The translations under genes were made by a program, and so were the position numbers. The notes under the pieces are model-generated. The model was given only the letters and a program-made list of their open reading frames with translations, did not search any database and was not told the origin of the DNA. 64,000 nucleotides of DNA, from contig NZ_KB898724.1 in NCBI RefSeq assembly GCF_000377785.1, forward strand, positions 372,001-436,000. The letters run 5' to 3'. Below, in pieces: positions 18,302 to 27,759 of the stretch (its first letter is position 1; each line of letters begins with the position of its first letter). The DNA comes from Thioalkalivibrio sp. ALJ24 (lineage in GTDB: Bacteria; Pseudomonadota; Gammaproteobacteria; Ectothiorhodospirales; Ectothiorhodospiraceae).

Positions 18302-19873
18302 ATGAGCCGACCCGTGATTGCGGCACTGGAACCGCGTGGCGTGGAGCTGGAGAAGGGGAAGGAGTACTACTTCTGCCGATGCGGACGTTCGGCCAGCCAG
18401 CCGTTCTGCGACGGTTCCCACGCGGGGACGGGCATCGGGCCGCTGGCGTTTACCGCGCAGGAGGATGGCGAGGCGTTCCTGTGCCAGTGCAAGCAGTCCG
18501 GCAACCTGCCCTACTGTGACGGTACCCACGCCGGGCTGGACGCGCAGGTCGGCGAGGCGCCGGAACCCGCGTCGGAGCCGGGCGGGAACGCCGGGAACGG
18601 CGGATCCGACGCACCGCCGGAGCCGCGCGCGACCGAGACCGAGCCGCATGTCGAGTTCATTCATGCGCTGGCGCGCGACGGCCTGGAGGGGCTGGGCGCT
18701 CACGGACCCACGGTAGCGATGGGCGTGCCGCGCGACGAACTGCCGGGCTGGGATGCGCTGCAGCTGCTGGCGGCCCAGCTGGCGAGCCGGCCGCTGGAGG
18801 CCGGGGCCGAGGTGGCCACCGAGCTGGTGATCGGGCCGCAGGCCCAGCGCCCGCTGCGCCTTGCCATGCCCTGGCTGGTGACCGACATGAGCTACGGATC
18901 ACTGTCGCGTGAGGCGCGGATGGCGCTGGCGCGGGGCGCCGAGCAGGCCGGCACCGGGGTGTGTTCCGGCGAGGGCGGCATGTTGCCCGAGGAGGCGGAG
19001 GCCGCCTCGCGCTACCTGTTCGAGCTGGGGCCGGCGCATTTCGGTTACGAGGACACCGTGCCCGAGCGGGTGCAGGCCTTCCATTTCAAGGCCGGACAGG
19101 CAGCCAAGACCGGCGTGGGGGGCGTGCTGCCCGGGAGCAAGGTAACCGACGAGATCGCGGCCGCGCGCGGGATCGAGACCGGGCGCGACGCGGTCTCGCC
19201 GCCCGCGGATCCGGCGCTGCGCACGCCGGAGGATTTCCGCCGCTTCGCGGACGACGTGCGCCAGCGCTCCGGCGGAATCCCGGTCGGGTTCAAGCTGGCC
19301 GCGCACCACATCGAGGCGGACATCGACTTCGCCCTGGATGCCGGCGCCGACTACATCATCCTCGACGGTCGGGGTGGCGGGACGGGCGCCGCCCCGGCGC
19401 TGTTGCGTGACCACATGGGGGTGCCGACCATGGCGGCGCTCGCCCGCGCGCGGCGACACATGGATGTGACCGGGGCCTCGGGCCGGGTGACGCTGCTGGT
19501 GACCGGCGGGCTGCGCACCCCGGCGGACTGGGTGAAGGCCCTGGCACTGGGGGCCGACGGCGTGGCCCTGGGCAACGCCGCGCTGCAGGCGATCGGCTGC
19601 GTGGGCGCCCGCATCTGCCACACCAACCAGTGCCCGACCGGAGTGGCCACCCAGGATCCACGGCTGCGGGCACGCCTGGATGTGGAGACCGGGGCGGCGC
19701 GGCTGGGCCGCTTCCTGACCGATGCGACCGAGCTGACGCGAGTGCTGGCGCGGGCCTGCGGTCATGCGCGGCTGGAGGACTTCGGCCCCAACGATCTGTC
19801 GACCTTCGACGCCGACCTGGCGCGGCTGACCGGCGTGCAGTACGCCGGCGTGCGCGACGCCCCGGGCATGTAG
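18302..19873 (+). CDS. Fusion of two CDGSH iron-sulfur domains with a glutamate synthase FMN domain
   Basis: 523 residues, start behind AGGAGGACACG. Two mitoNEET-type zinc-finger-like motifs come first: Cys25-x-Cys27...Cys36-Asp-Gly-Ser-His40 and Cys61-x-Cys63...Cys72-Asp-Gly-Thr-His76, each expected to bind a [2Fe-2S] cluster through three Cys and one His. A Pro/Gly/Glu linker (about 80-118) leads to the FMN-binding domain of the glutamate synthase large subunit (about 119-523), including [11 protein letters not shown] and [15 protein letters not shown], the C-x5-C-x4-C site of the 3Fe-4S cluster. The glutaminase domain and GltD are absent, so it is not ordinary GOGAT. Probably a cytoplasmic flavin/iron-sulfur oxidoreductase. 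Confidence 0.85.
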   Translation: MSRPVIAALEPRGVELEKGKEYYFCRCGRSASQPFCDGSHAGTGIGPLAFTAQEDGEAFLCQCKQSGNLPYCDGTHAGLDAQVGEAPEPASEPGGNAGNGGSDAPPEPRATETEPHVEFIHALARDGLEGLGAHGPTVAMGVPRDELPGWDALQLLAAQLASRPLEAGAEVATELVIGPQAQRPLRLAMPWLVTDMSYGSLSREARMALARGAEQAGTGVCSGEGGMLPEEAEAASRYLFELGPAHFGYEDTVPERVQAFHFKAGQAAKTGVGGVLPGSKVTDEIAAARGIETGRDAVSPPADPALRTPEDFRRFADDVRQRSGGIPVGFKLAAHHIEADIDFALDAGADYIILDGRGGGTGAAPALLRDHMGVPTMAALARARRHMDVTGASGRVTLLVTGGLRTPADWVKALALGADGVALGNAALQAIGCVGARICHTNQCPTGVATQDPRLRARLDVETGAARLGRFLTDATELTRVLARACGHARLEDFGPNDLSTFDADLARLTGVQYAGVRDAPGM

Positions 19874-19997
19874 ACGGCGTGTAAAAGTCAGCGGGATGCC
19901 CCTGCCGCGCGCGGGCCCGGTTGAAGACCGGGCCGTGTGCGCGTGTAATGGCCGATTACCCGATCGCAGTGCTCCGGAGCTCCCGGAACGAGGCCGC

Positions 19998-22289
19998 ATG
20001 TCCGCTTCCGTACCCGTTATCGCCGACGAGACCGTACCCGGTCTGTTCGACCGCCGTCCGTACTGGGCCAAACGCTTCGGCACGGCGCCGTTCCTGCCGA
20101 CCACGCGCGAGGAAATGGACCAGCTCGGCTGGGACTCCTGCGACATCGTGCTGGTCACCGGCGATGCCTACGTCGACCATCCCAGCTTCGGCATGGCCAT
20201 CATCGGCCGGCTGCTGGAGGCGCAGGGCTTTCGCGTCGGCATCATCTCCCAGCCCGACTGGACCTCGGCCGAGCCGTTCCGTGCGCTGGGGCGGCCGAAC
20301 CTGTTCTTCGGCGTGACCGCCGGGAACATGGACTCGATGGTCAATCACTACACCGCGGAGCGGAAGAAGCGCTCCAACGACGCCTATACCCCCGGCGACG
20401 TGCACGGCAGGCGCCCGGATCGCGCGGTGATCGTGTACAGCCAGCGGGTGCGCGAGGCCTTCCGCGACGTGCCGGTCGTGATCGGCGGGATCGAGGCCAG
20501 CCTGCGGCGCATCGCCCATTATGACTACTGGCAGGACAAGGTGCGCCGCTCGGTGCTGCTGGATTCGCGCGCGGACATCCTGCTGTTCGGCAACGCCGAG
20601 CGCGCGCTGGTGGAGCTGGCGCATCGCGTGGCCGGGGGCGAGCATCCGCGCGAAATTAACGATCTGCGCGGCACCGTGTTCCTGCGTGACCGGGTGCCGG
20701 GCGATCACGTGGTGCTGGATTCCTCCGAGGTGGATACCCCGGGGCCAGTGGATGCGAACCCGGATCCCTATGCGGAGACCTCGGCGCAGGCCTGCGCGAG
20801 CGGGCAGGCATCGGGCACGCAACCCGGATCCGGGGGCGATGCGGAAGCGCAGGTGGTGCGCTTCCACCGCGAGATCCCGAAGGGCACGCCGCGCAGCCGC
20901 ACCGTGATCCGCCTGCCGGCCTTCGAGCAGGTGAAGGGCGACGCGGTGCTGTACGCCCATGCCTCGCGGGTGATGCACCTGGAGACCAACCCGGGCAACG
21001 CGCGGGCGCTGGTGCAGCGCCATGGCGACAAGGAGCTGTGGCTCAACCCGCCGCCGGTGCCGCTGTCGACCCCGGAGATGGACGCGGTGTTCGACCTGCC
21101 CTATGCGCGCGCGCCGCATCCGTCCTACGGCGATGCGCGCATCCCGGCCTGGGAGATGATCCGCTTCTCGGTGAACATCATGCGCGGCTGTTTTGGCGGG
21201 TGCACCTTCTGTTCCATTACCGAGCATGAAGGCCGCATCATCCAGAGCCGCTCGGAGGACAGTATCCTGCGCGAGATCGAAGAGATGCGCGATCGCGTGG
21301 AGGGCTTTACCGGGGTGGTCTCGGATCTCGGCGGGCCCACCGCGAACATGTACCGCCTGGTCTGCAAGGATCCGGAGATCGAGAAGAACTGCCGGCGCCT
21401 GTCCTGCGTGTATCCCGGGATCTGCTCCAATCTCAATACCGACCATGCCCCGCTGATCCGCCTGTATCGCAAGGCGCGCGAGCTGCCGGGGGTGAAGAAG
21501 GTGCTGATCGCCTCGGGTCTGCGCTACGACCTGGCGATCGAGTCGCCGGAGTACGTGAAGGAGCTGGTGACGCACCATGTCGGCGGGTATCTGAAGATCG
21601 CGCCGGAGCACACCGAGGAAGGCCCGCTCGGTCACATGATGAAGCCGGGGATGGGTACCTACGACCGCTTCAAGGCGATGTTCGACAAGTATTCGAAGGC
21701 GGCGGGCAAGGAGCAGTACCTGATCCCGTACTTCATCGCCGCGCATCCGGGCACCACCGACGAGGACATGCTCAACCTCGCGCTGTGGCTCAAGCGCAAT
21801 GGCTTCCGCGCCGACCAGGTGCAGGCCTTCCTGCCCAGTCCCATGGCCCTGGCCACCGCGATGTGGCACACCGGGCGCAACCCGCTGCGGGGCGTGCGGC
21901 GCAGGGCCGATTCACGGCTTGCCGTGTCCCGCGGGGCGCGGGCGCGGCGGCTGCACAAGGCGTTTCTGCGCTATCACGACCCGGATAACTGGCCACTGCT
22001 GCGTGATGCGCTGAAGCGCATGGGCCGGCGCGACCTGATCGGCAACGGCAAGCACCACCTGATCCCCACCTGGCAGCCGGCGGGTACCGGGGGCAAGGGG
22101 GGCAGCAAGGGCGGCGGGGCACGACCGGCCGCCGGCGGGCGCGTGACCCGCGGCGGCAAGGCGCTCCGGCAGCGCGGCGGCGAGGTGCGTACCCAGCACC
22201 TGGGCGTGGAGAAGGCCGCACGGCCGGCCCCGACCGGCCGCAAGCCGGGCCGCAAGGGTGGCCCGAAGAAGGGGCCGGGGAAACGGTAG
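19998..22289 (+). CDS. YgiQ family radical SAM protein
   Basis: 763 residues. An N-terminal domain of the YgiQ type ([35 protein letters not shown]) precedes a radical SAM core with [10 protein letters not shown], the C-x3-C-x2-C site for the 4Fe-4S cluster, and continues through [20 protein letters not shown] to a basic, Gly/Lys-rich tail of about 75 residues ([18 protein letters not shown]...KKGPGKR) that could bind nucleic acid. The reaction is unknown. The start at 19998 (MSASVPV) is preferred because upstream residues are not family-like. It converges with the SDR gene across a repeat. Confidence 0.9.
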   Translation: MSASVPVIADETVPGLFDRRPYWAKRFGTAPFLPTTREEMDQLGWDSCDIVLVTGDAYVDHPSFGMAIIGRLLEAQGFRVGIISQPDWTSAEPFRALGRPNLFFGVTAGNMDSMVNHYTAERKKRSNDAYTPGDVHGRRPDRAVIVYSQRVREAFRDVPVVIGGIEASLRRIAHYDYWQDKVRRSVLLDSRADILLFGNAERALVELAHRVAGGEHPREINDLRGTVFLRDRVPGDHVVLDSSEVDTPGPVDANPDPYAETSAQACASGQASGTQPGSGGDAEAQVVRFHREIPKGTPRSRTVIRLPAFEQVKGDAVLYAHASRVMHLETNPGNARALVQRHGDKELWLNPPPVPLSTPEMDAVFDLPYARAPHPSYGDARIPAWEMIRFSVNIMRGCFGGCTFCSITEHEGRIIQSRSEDSILREIEEMRDRVEGFTGVVSDLGGPTANMYRLVCKDPEIEKNCRRLSCVYPGICSNLNTDHAPLIRLYRKARELPGVKKVLIASGLRYDLAIESPEYVKELVTHHVGGYLKIAPEHTEEGPLGHMMKPGMGTYDRFKAMFDKYSKAAGKEQYLIPYFIAAHPGTTDEDMLNLALWLKRNGFRADQVQAFLPSPMALATAMWHTGRNPLRGVRRRADSRLAVSRGARARRLHKAFLRYHDPDNWPLLRDALKRMGRRDLIGNGKHHLIPTWQPAGTGGKGGSKGGGARPAAGGRVTRGGKALRQRGGEVRTQHLGVEKAARPAPTGRKPGRKGGPKKGPGKR

Positions 22290-22295
22290 GGGCCG

Positions 22296-22380
22296 CCTCC
22301 CGGCCGATGGGGGCCGGGTCTGATGGCGGATCGGCCAGGGGGGTGGCCTCCCATCGGCGGGTTCGCCTCCTGCCGGTGGG
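22296..22380. repeat. GC-rich intergenic repeat, copy 1
   Basis: This segment shares with 26951-27036 the pattern CTCC(C)GGCCGAT..GGGCC, a short variable stretch, GGATCGGCCAGGGG, TGGCCT, and then GTT(C/T)GCCTCC. The GGCCGAT and ATCGGCC arms can pair. Both copies sit between convergent genes in the same orientation, as REP-like elements or bidirectional transcription barriers do. Confidence 0.6.
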
Positions 22381-22422
22381 TCAGGGAACGGTGGAGGGCT
22401 GGCCTCCTGCGGGCAGGGCGGC

Positions 22423-23229
22423 TCAGCCGTCGTAATCCGGGGGCAGGGGGCGGATCGGGAGGTGGCCTTCCAGGCGCAGGTTGTGGCCGGTGACAGCCGG
22501 GTCGCCGGGGTCGAGGAAGTAGAGATACGGGCCCACGGTGTCCTCGGGCGCCGGCAGGCTGGCCGGGTCTTCGCCGGGGTAGTGCGCGCGGCGGAAGCGG
22601 GTGCGCACCGGGCCGGTGTCCACGCCGTTGACGTGGATGAAGCCGCCCTCGTGGCGTTCCTCGCGATGCAGGATCTCCAGAAGGGCCTCCTGCGCTGCCT
22701 TGGCCATGCCGAACGCGCCCCAGTAGGCGCGCCGGGCCTCCTGAGTGGAGATCACCAGGCTGCCGACGGGACTGGCCTCCAGCAGCGGGATCACCGCCTG
22801 CACCAGGAAGAACGGCCCGTTCAGGTTGGCGTTGATGACCTTGAACCACAGCTCGGGGTTGTACTGCTTCAGCGGGGTCAGGGTGCCGGCCCAGCCGGCG
22901 TTCAGCACCACCCCGTCCAGACGACCGAGCGAGTCGCGGATGCTTTCGGCCATGTCGCCGTAGTCCTTGATCGTCGCCCCCTCGTGGTTCAGCGGATAGA
23001 TCGCCGGCTGCGGGTGCCCGGCCGCCTCGATCGCGTCGTACACGCGTTCGAGGCCCTTGATGTCCTTGTCCAGCAGGACCACCACGGCACCGGCGGCGGC
23101 GCAGGCCTCGGCCACCTGGCGCCCGATGCCGTCGGCCGCGCCGGTGACCAGGATCACGCGGTCGGCGAAGGCGCCGGGTTCGGGGCGAAAGTCGATCAGC
23201 TTCGCGATGTCGAGCGGGGTGTCGGTCAA
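22423..23229 (-). CDS. Short-chain dehydrogenase of YciK type, catalytic Tyr replaced by Phe
   Basis: 268 residues. The start is a TTG at 23229 behind GGAGGAACTCTC, overlapping the hpnE stop by three bases. The NAD(P)-binding motif TGAADGIG (29-36) and the LNAG motif (109-112) are normal. At the catalytic site the family YxxxK is Phe173-Gly-Met-Ala-Lys177 (codon TTC), so the usual proton donor is missing, although a Tyr lies four residues earlier. Placement directly behind hpnD-hpnE suggests a role tied to squalene/hopanoid or membrane lipid metabolism, or a non-catalytic one. Activity should not be assumed. Confidence 0.82.
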   Translation of the reverse strand: MTDTPLDIAKLIDFRPEPGAFADRVILVTGAADGIGRQVAEACAAAGAVVVLLDKDIKGLERVYDAIEAAGHPQPAIYPLNHEGATIKDYGDMAESIRDSLGRLDGVVLNAGWAGTLTPLKQYNPELWFKVINANLNGPFFLVQAVIPLLEASPVGSLVISTQEARRAYWGAFGMAKAAQEALLEILHREERHEGGFIHVNGVDTGPVRTRFRRAHYPGEDPASLPAPEDTVGPYLYFLDPGDPAVTGHNLRLEGHLPIRPLPPDYDG

Positions 23230-24563
23230 GAGAGTTCCTCCATGAGCAGATCCGCCGATTCTAAACCGGAGCGCACCGCGGCTTCGAGGGTGGACGGCAG
23301 GCCGGGGACCAGATAATCCCCGGCCAGGACCACGCCCGGGCGGGGCGTACGCGGCTGTGGACGGCGTGCATCGACCCCGCAGCGCGCGTCGAAGGTGGCG
23401 CGGCGTTCGCAGACTGCGTGACGCGCGACCGGGGTGTCCAGCCCGGGCACGCAGCGGGCCAGTTCCGCGGCCACCGTGGCGCAGCGGGTGTCGGCGTCCA
23501 TCGGGGCCGCGTCGTCGGCGGCCGAGGTGACCACGGCCAGCCATTCCGGGTGCCCGGCGATCCGGCGCGGCACCGCCCACTGGCCGTACTGCCCCAGCAG
23601 GCCGAGCATGGGCGGCAGTTCCGCCGGGAGCGGGTACGGATAGCGCAGGTAAACGGTACAGATGCTGCGCGCACCCAGTTCGTTGATGCGGTCGCGGGTG
23701 TCGTCCAGATCCTCGCCGGGCGGGAGCAGCCCGGCGGCCGCCGCCGGGGTGGTGGCCAGGATCACGGCGCGTGCCTCGATGCGTTGGCCCCCGCGATCCT
23801 CCAGCGTGACCGCCGATGCCCCCGAACCGGGCGCCTCGATACCCCGGACGCGTCGCCCGAGGTCGATCGTGGCACCGTGCTCGCGCAGTTCGGCGACCGC
23901 CGGTTCCGGGTAGATCGCCCCCAGCGGTTGGGTGGGCAGCAGCAGGCGTGCGGCCTCCGGGCCGCGGGTCAGGGCCTCACGCAGCACCTCGCGCAAGACC
24001 CGCGCCGAGGCACTGCGCAGCGGGGTGTTCATGATCGCCAGACACAGCGGTTCCCACAGGCGTTCGATCAGTGCGGGTGGCTGGTGATGGTGCTGCAGCC
24101 AGGCCCGCACCGATACGTCTTTTTGCAGCGGGCCGTGCAGCAGGCCGACCGCGCCCAGGGTCGCGCGCAGCCGTACGCGCAGGGGTTCGTCCCGCAGTGC
24201 GGTGAACAGCGCGCGGCCCAGCGCCGGCAGGCGCGGCGAGGCCGGGTTCAGGCGCAGCGCCTCGGTGCCGTCGGCGGCGTGCAGTTCGAGGCCAAAGGGC
24301 AGGGCGTGAAAGGCCTGCTCCGGGTCGACGCCCACGGAGCGGATCTGCGCCAGCGCCGCTTCGCAGGCGCCCACCAGGATGTGCTGGCCGTTGTCCAGTG
24401 TGGTCCCGGCCAGGGTCAGGCTGCGGGCGCGACCGCCGGCCACCGCTGCACTGTCCAGAAGGTGGACCGGATGGCCGACCCGTGCCAGCGCGAGCGCGGC
24501 GGTGAGGCCGGCCCAGCCGGCTCCGACCACCGCCACCGGACGGGCGTCGGGCGCGACGGACAC
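23226..24563 (-). CDS. hpnE: HpnE, hydroxysqualene dehydroxylase (FAD-dependent)
   Basis: 445 residues. Begins at a GTG with an N-terminal FAD-binding motif VAVVGAGWAGLTAALALARVGHPVHLLDS, then GGRARSL and LDNGQHILVG, both characteristic of HpnE; the C-terminal flavin motif is GVVLAGDYLVPGLPSTLEAAVRSGLESA. In the known three-step route HpnC and HpnD turn farnesyl diphosphate into hydroxysqualene and HpnE removes the hydroxyl group to give squalene. It lies six bases behind hpnD. No hpnC is seen in the window. Confidence 0.92.
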   Translation of the reverse strand: MSVAPDARPVAVVGAGWAGLTAALALARVGHPVHLLDSAAVAGGRARSLTLAGTTLDNGQHILVGACEAALAQIRSVGVDPEQAFHALPFGLELHAADGTEALRLNPASPRLPALGRALFTALRDEPLRVRLRATLGAVGLLHGPLQKDVSVRAWLQHHHQPPALIERLWEPLCLAIMNTPLRSASARVLREVLREALTRGPEAARLLLPTQPLGAIYPEPAVAELREHGATIDLGRRVRGIEAPGSGASAVTLEDRGGQRIEARAVILATTPAAAAGLLPPGEDLDDTRDRINELGARSICTVYLRYPYPLPAELPPMLGLLGQYGQWAVPRRIAGHPEWLAVVTSAADDAAPMDADTRCATVAAELARCVPGLDTPVARHAVCERRATFDARCGVDARRPQPRTPRPGVVLAGDYLVPGLPSTLEAAVRSGLESADLLMEELS

Positions 24564-24569
24564 GCGGGC

Positions 24570-25424
24570 TCAGCCGCGCCGGCGGTCGCGGCGCAGGCGG
24601 CGGTAGGTGCGCCAGGCGATCCACAGCTTGCGCAGCGGGGTCAGGTGCACCCGGTGTTCCAGCACGCGGTAGCCGTCATCGGCGATCTCGTCCAGCAGGC
24701 GGCGGTAGATCGCGGCCATGATCAGGCCCGGGCGCTGGGCGTAGCGGTCCGCGGCCGGCAGTTCGGCCTCGGCCTTGTCGTAATAGCGTCGGGCGCGCTC
24801 TGCCTGTTCGGCGAACAGCGCGCGGTGGCGGTCGTCGGTGAGGTTGCGCTGGAACTCCTCCGGGCGCACGCCGTGTTTCTGCAGCTCGTCCATGGGGATG
24901 TACACCCGCCCGCGCATCGCGTCCTCGTGCACGTCCCGCAGGATGTTGGTCAGCTGCAGGGCCATGCCGAGGTCGTGGGCGTACTTGAGCGTGCCGCGCT
25001 CGGTGAAGCCGAAGATGTGCGCGGAAAGGATGCCGACCACGCTGGCCACGCGGTAGCAGTACAGCGAGAGCGTGGTGAAATCGGGGTAGCTGTCGTAGTC
25101 GAGATCCATCTGCATGCCGTCGATGATCTCGTCGAAGTACTCGCGGCCCAGGTCGAAGGGCGCCAGATGCGGTTGCAGGGCGCGGGTGATGGGGTGCTGG
25201 GGGTCACCGTCGTACAGCCGTTCGATCTCGCCGCGCCACCAGTCCAGCTTGGTGCGGGCGACCGATTCTTCGCTGGTCTCGTCGACCACGTCGTCCACCT
25301 CGCGGCAGAAGGCGTACAGCGCGGTGATCGCGCGGCGGCGGTCGTCCTCGAGGAAACGGAAGGCGTAGTAGAACGAGGAGCCGCTTTTCGCGGCTTTTTC
25401 TTCGCAGTATTCGTCGGGTGACAT
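24570..25424 (-). CDS. hpnD: HpnD, presqualene diphosphate synthase
   Basis: 284 residues of the squalene/phytoene synthase family. The first Asp-rich motif is REVDDVVDET (about 41-50) and the second is LTNILRDVHEDAMRGRVYIP (about 158-177), which bind Mg-diphosphate. The start MSPDEYCEEKAAKSGSSFYYAFRFL is typical of HpnD. It condenses two farnesyl diphosphates to presqualene diphosphate. It heads the hpnD-hpnE-SDR cluster and is divergent from hemN (123 bases between starts). Confidence 0.93.
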   Translation of the reverse strand: MSPDEYCEEKAAKSGSSFYYAFRFLEDDRRRAITALYAFCREVDDVVDETSEESVARTKLDWWRGEIERLYDGDPQHPITRALQPHLAPFDLGREYFDEIIDGMQMDLDYDSYPDFTTLSLYCYRVASVVGILSAHIFGFTERGTLKYAHDLGMALQLTNILRDVHEDAMRGRVYIPMDELQKHGVRPEEFQRNLTDDRHRALFAEQAERARRYYDKAEAELPAADRYAQRPGLIMAAIYRRLLDEIADDGYRVLEHRVHLTPLRKLWIAWRTYRRLRRDRRRG

Positions 25425-25547
25425 GGTTTCTCGGGCCGGGCCGGTTGTGCGCGCAGAGGCTAGCATAAGGCGGGTCGGGTGACCTGCCTCAAGCCCCGGC
25501 GTGTGAACCGGGGATATCATGGGCCCAGCCGCCCACAGGAGTCCCCG

Positions 25548-26942
25548 ATGGAACAGAACCTGATCTTCGACCGCGAGATGCTGAAGCGCTACGACGTCAG
25601 TGGTCCGCGCTACACGTCCTATCCCACCGCGCCGCAGTTCCACGAGGGGTTCGACGACACCACCTATGCGACGCAGGCCGAGCGTTCGCAGGCCGACGGC
25701 GTCATGCGGCCGCTGTCGCTGTACGTGCACGTGCCGTTCTGCGACACGGTGTGTTTCTACTGCGCCTGCAACAAGGTGGTGACCGGCAATTACGAGCGCG
25801 CACGCACCTATCTGGACTATCTGGATCAGGAGATCGCGCTGCAGGGGCGTCTGTTCCGGCCGGAGCGCCCGGTGGAGCAGCTGCACTTCGGCGGCGGCAC
25901 GCCCACCTATCTCAGCGATGCCGATCTGGACCGGGTGATGGATTCGCTGGGTCGCAACTTCAACCTGGCGGAGGGGCCGGAGCGCGAGTTCTCCATCGAG
26001 ATCGACCCGCGGGCGCTGCGCGAGGGCACGCTGCCGCTGCTGGCCGAGCGCGGCTTCAACCGCATCAGCCTGGGGGTGCAGGACTTCGACCCGGATGTGC
26101 AGCAGGCGGTGAACCGCATCCAGCCGTTCGAGGTGACCGCCGGGGCGATCGAGCAGGCGCGGGCCTGCGGGTTCGAGTCCACCAACGTCGACCTGATCTA
26201 CGGTCTGCCGCGGCAGACGGTGGAGACCACGCGGCAGACCCTCGAACGCACCCTCGAGCTGCGGCCGGAACGGCTGGCGATCTACAACTATGCGCACCTG
26301 CCGGAACGCTTCAAGGTGCAGCGTCAGATCAACGAGGACGAGCTGCCGTCGGCGGCGGAGAAGCTGGCGATCCTGGAGACCACCATCGGCATGCTGACCG
26401 ATGCCGGGTATGTGTACATCGGTATGGATCACTTCGCGCTGCCGGACGACGAGCTGGCCCGTGCCCAGCGGGCCGGTACCCTGCAGCGCAATTTCCAGGG
26501 CTATTCCACGCGTGCCGACTGCGACCTGGTGGCGATGGGGCCGACCGCGATCGGGCGCATCGGGGATACCTACAGCCAGAACGTGCGCGAGCTGGAACAG
26601 TACTACGCGCGCCTGGATGCCGGTCGCCTGCCGGTGTTTCGCGGCATCGTGCTGTCGGATGATGACCGCCTGCGGCGCGAGGTGATCACCGACATCATGT
26701 GCCACTCGTACCTGGACTTCGTCCGGGTGGAGGCCCGCCACGGGATCGATTTCCGCGACTATTTCTCCGACGAGCTGGAACGGCTGGCCGAGATGGAACG
26801 GGACGAGCTGGTGCGCGTGGGCGAGCGCGACCTGGAGGTCCTGCCACGCGGGCGCATGCTGCTGCGCAACGTGGCCATGGCCTTCGATGCGTGGCTGGAC
26901 CGGCCCGAGGCCGCCCCGGTGAAATACAGCCGGGTGGTGTAG
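25548..26942 (+). CDS. hemN: Oxygen-independent coproporphyrinogen III oxidase
   Basis: 464 residues, the full HemN length. The radical SAM cluster motif is CDTVCFYCACNK (C-x3-C-x2-C plus the extra Cys of HemN). YTSYPTAPQFHEGF at the N-terminus, LHFGGGTPTYLS, and the C-terminal HemN domain are present. It converts coproporphyrinogen III to protoporphyrinogen IX for haem synthesis when oxygen is low. The start at 25548 follows CAGGAGTCCCCG. I find no clear FNR box upstream. It is followed by the second copy of the intergenic repeat. Confidence 0.95.
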   Translation: MEQNLIFDREMLKRYDVSGPRYTSYPTAPQFHEGFDDTTYATQAERSQADGVMRPLSLYVHVPFCDTVCFYCACNKVVTGNYERARTYLDYLDQEIALQGRLFRPERPVEQLHFGGGTPTYLSDADLDRVMDSLGRNFNLAEGPEREFSIEIDPRALREGTLPLLAERGFNRISLGVQDFDPDVQQAVNRIQPFEVTAGAIEQARACGFESTNVDLIYGLPRQTVETTRQTLERTLELRPERLAIYNYAHLPERFKVQRQINEDELPSAAEKLAILETTIGMLTDAGYVYIGMDHFALPDDELARAQRAGTLQRNFQGYSTRADCDLVAMGPTAIGRIGDTYSQNVRELEQYYARLDAGRLPVFRGIVLSDDDRLRREVITDIMCHSYLDFVRVEARHGIDFRDYFSDELERLAEMERDELVRVGERDLEVLPRGRMLLRNVAMAFDAWLDRPEAAPVKYSRVV

Positions 26943-26950
26943 GGGGCCGA

Positions 26951-27036
26951 CCCTCCGGCCGATCCGGGCCGACGGGATGTCGTGGCCGGATCGGCCAGGG
27001 GCTGGCCTTGTATGTTTGCCTCCGGGCGATTGGCCC
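26951..27036. repeat. GC-rich intergenic repeat, copy 2
   Basis: Between the convergent hemN and wrbA ends, GGCCGATCCGGGCC pairs with GGCCGGATCGGCC (one bulged base; 26957-26996), and the inner GAC/GTC can add pairs. The right side continues AGGGG..TGGCCT and GTTTGCCTCC as in copy 1 at 22296-22380. No T run follows, so it is not a standard terminator. Confidence 0.6.
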
Positions 27037-27045
27037 CAGTGGGGG

Positions 27046-27669
27046 TCAGCCGTTGGCGGCCTGACCCAGCTTCTGGGCGCGGGCGACTTCGGCGACGTGG
27101 CGTCCCTGAGATTCGGCCATGCCCAGTTCCGCCTCGGTGGGCTGGCGGCTGCCGTCGCCGTCGGCCAGGGTGGTGGCGCCGTACGGGGTACCCCCGCTGA
27201 TCTGGCCCATTTCCAGCAGGCGCTTTTCGGTATACGGCAGGCCGACGATGGTCATGCCGAAGTGCATCAGATTCACGATGGTGGAGACCAGGGTGGTCTC
27301 CTGACCGCCGTGCTGGCTGGCGGTGGAGCCGAACACGCTGCCGATCTTGCCCACCAGGCGGTCGTTGAACCACAGCGAACCGGTCTGATCCAGGAAGTTC
27401 GCCATCTGGGCGGCCATGCGGCCGTAGCGTGTGGGGGTGCCGATGATGATGGCGTCGTAGTCGGCCAGCTCCTCGGGGCGGGCGATCCCGGCCGGCTGGT
27501 CGAGCCGCGCGCCGGCGTTGCGGGCGACGTCCTCCGGCATCAGCTCGGGGACTCGCTTGATGGTGACCTCGGTGTCGGCCACGCTGCGCGCGCCGCGGGC
27601 CTCGGCTTCGGCCATCTGCTCGATGTGGCCCCAGGTGGAGTAATACAGAACGAGGACTCGGGTGGTCAT
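27046..27669 (-). CDS. wrbA: WrbA, NAD(P)H:quinone oxidoreductase
   Basis: 207 residues. Flavodoxin fold with the FMN phosphate loop [12 protein letters not shown] at the N-terminus, then [24 protein letters not shown] and [14 protein letters not shown], both diagnostic of WrbA. It reduces quinones by two electrons, a protection against redox stress. The ATG at 27669 is preceded by GGGAGCCCGTG; a GTG one codon earlier is an alternative. Confidence 0.95.
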   Translation of the reverse strand: MTTRVLVLYYSTWGHIEQMAEAEARGARSVADTEVTIKRVPELMPEDVARNAGARLDQPAGIARPEELADYDAIIIGTPTRYGRMAAQMANFLDQTGSLWFNDRLVGKIGSVFGSTASQHGGQETTLVSTIVNLMHFGMTIVGLPYTEKRLLEMGQISGGTPYGATTLADGDGSRQPTEAELGMAESQGRHVAEVARAQKLGQAANG

Positions 27670-27759
27670 CACGGGCTCCCTGAATGGAATGGATGTCGAG
27701 AGCTTAGGTCCTGCACGGCCGAATGAAAATCGCCATTTTGGCGATATCTTTTTCGATTT

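Noticed and set aside
25425-26741. Long N-terminal extension of HpnD
   Set aside because: The extension is antisense to hemN; the family start MSPDEYC is at 25424.
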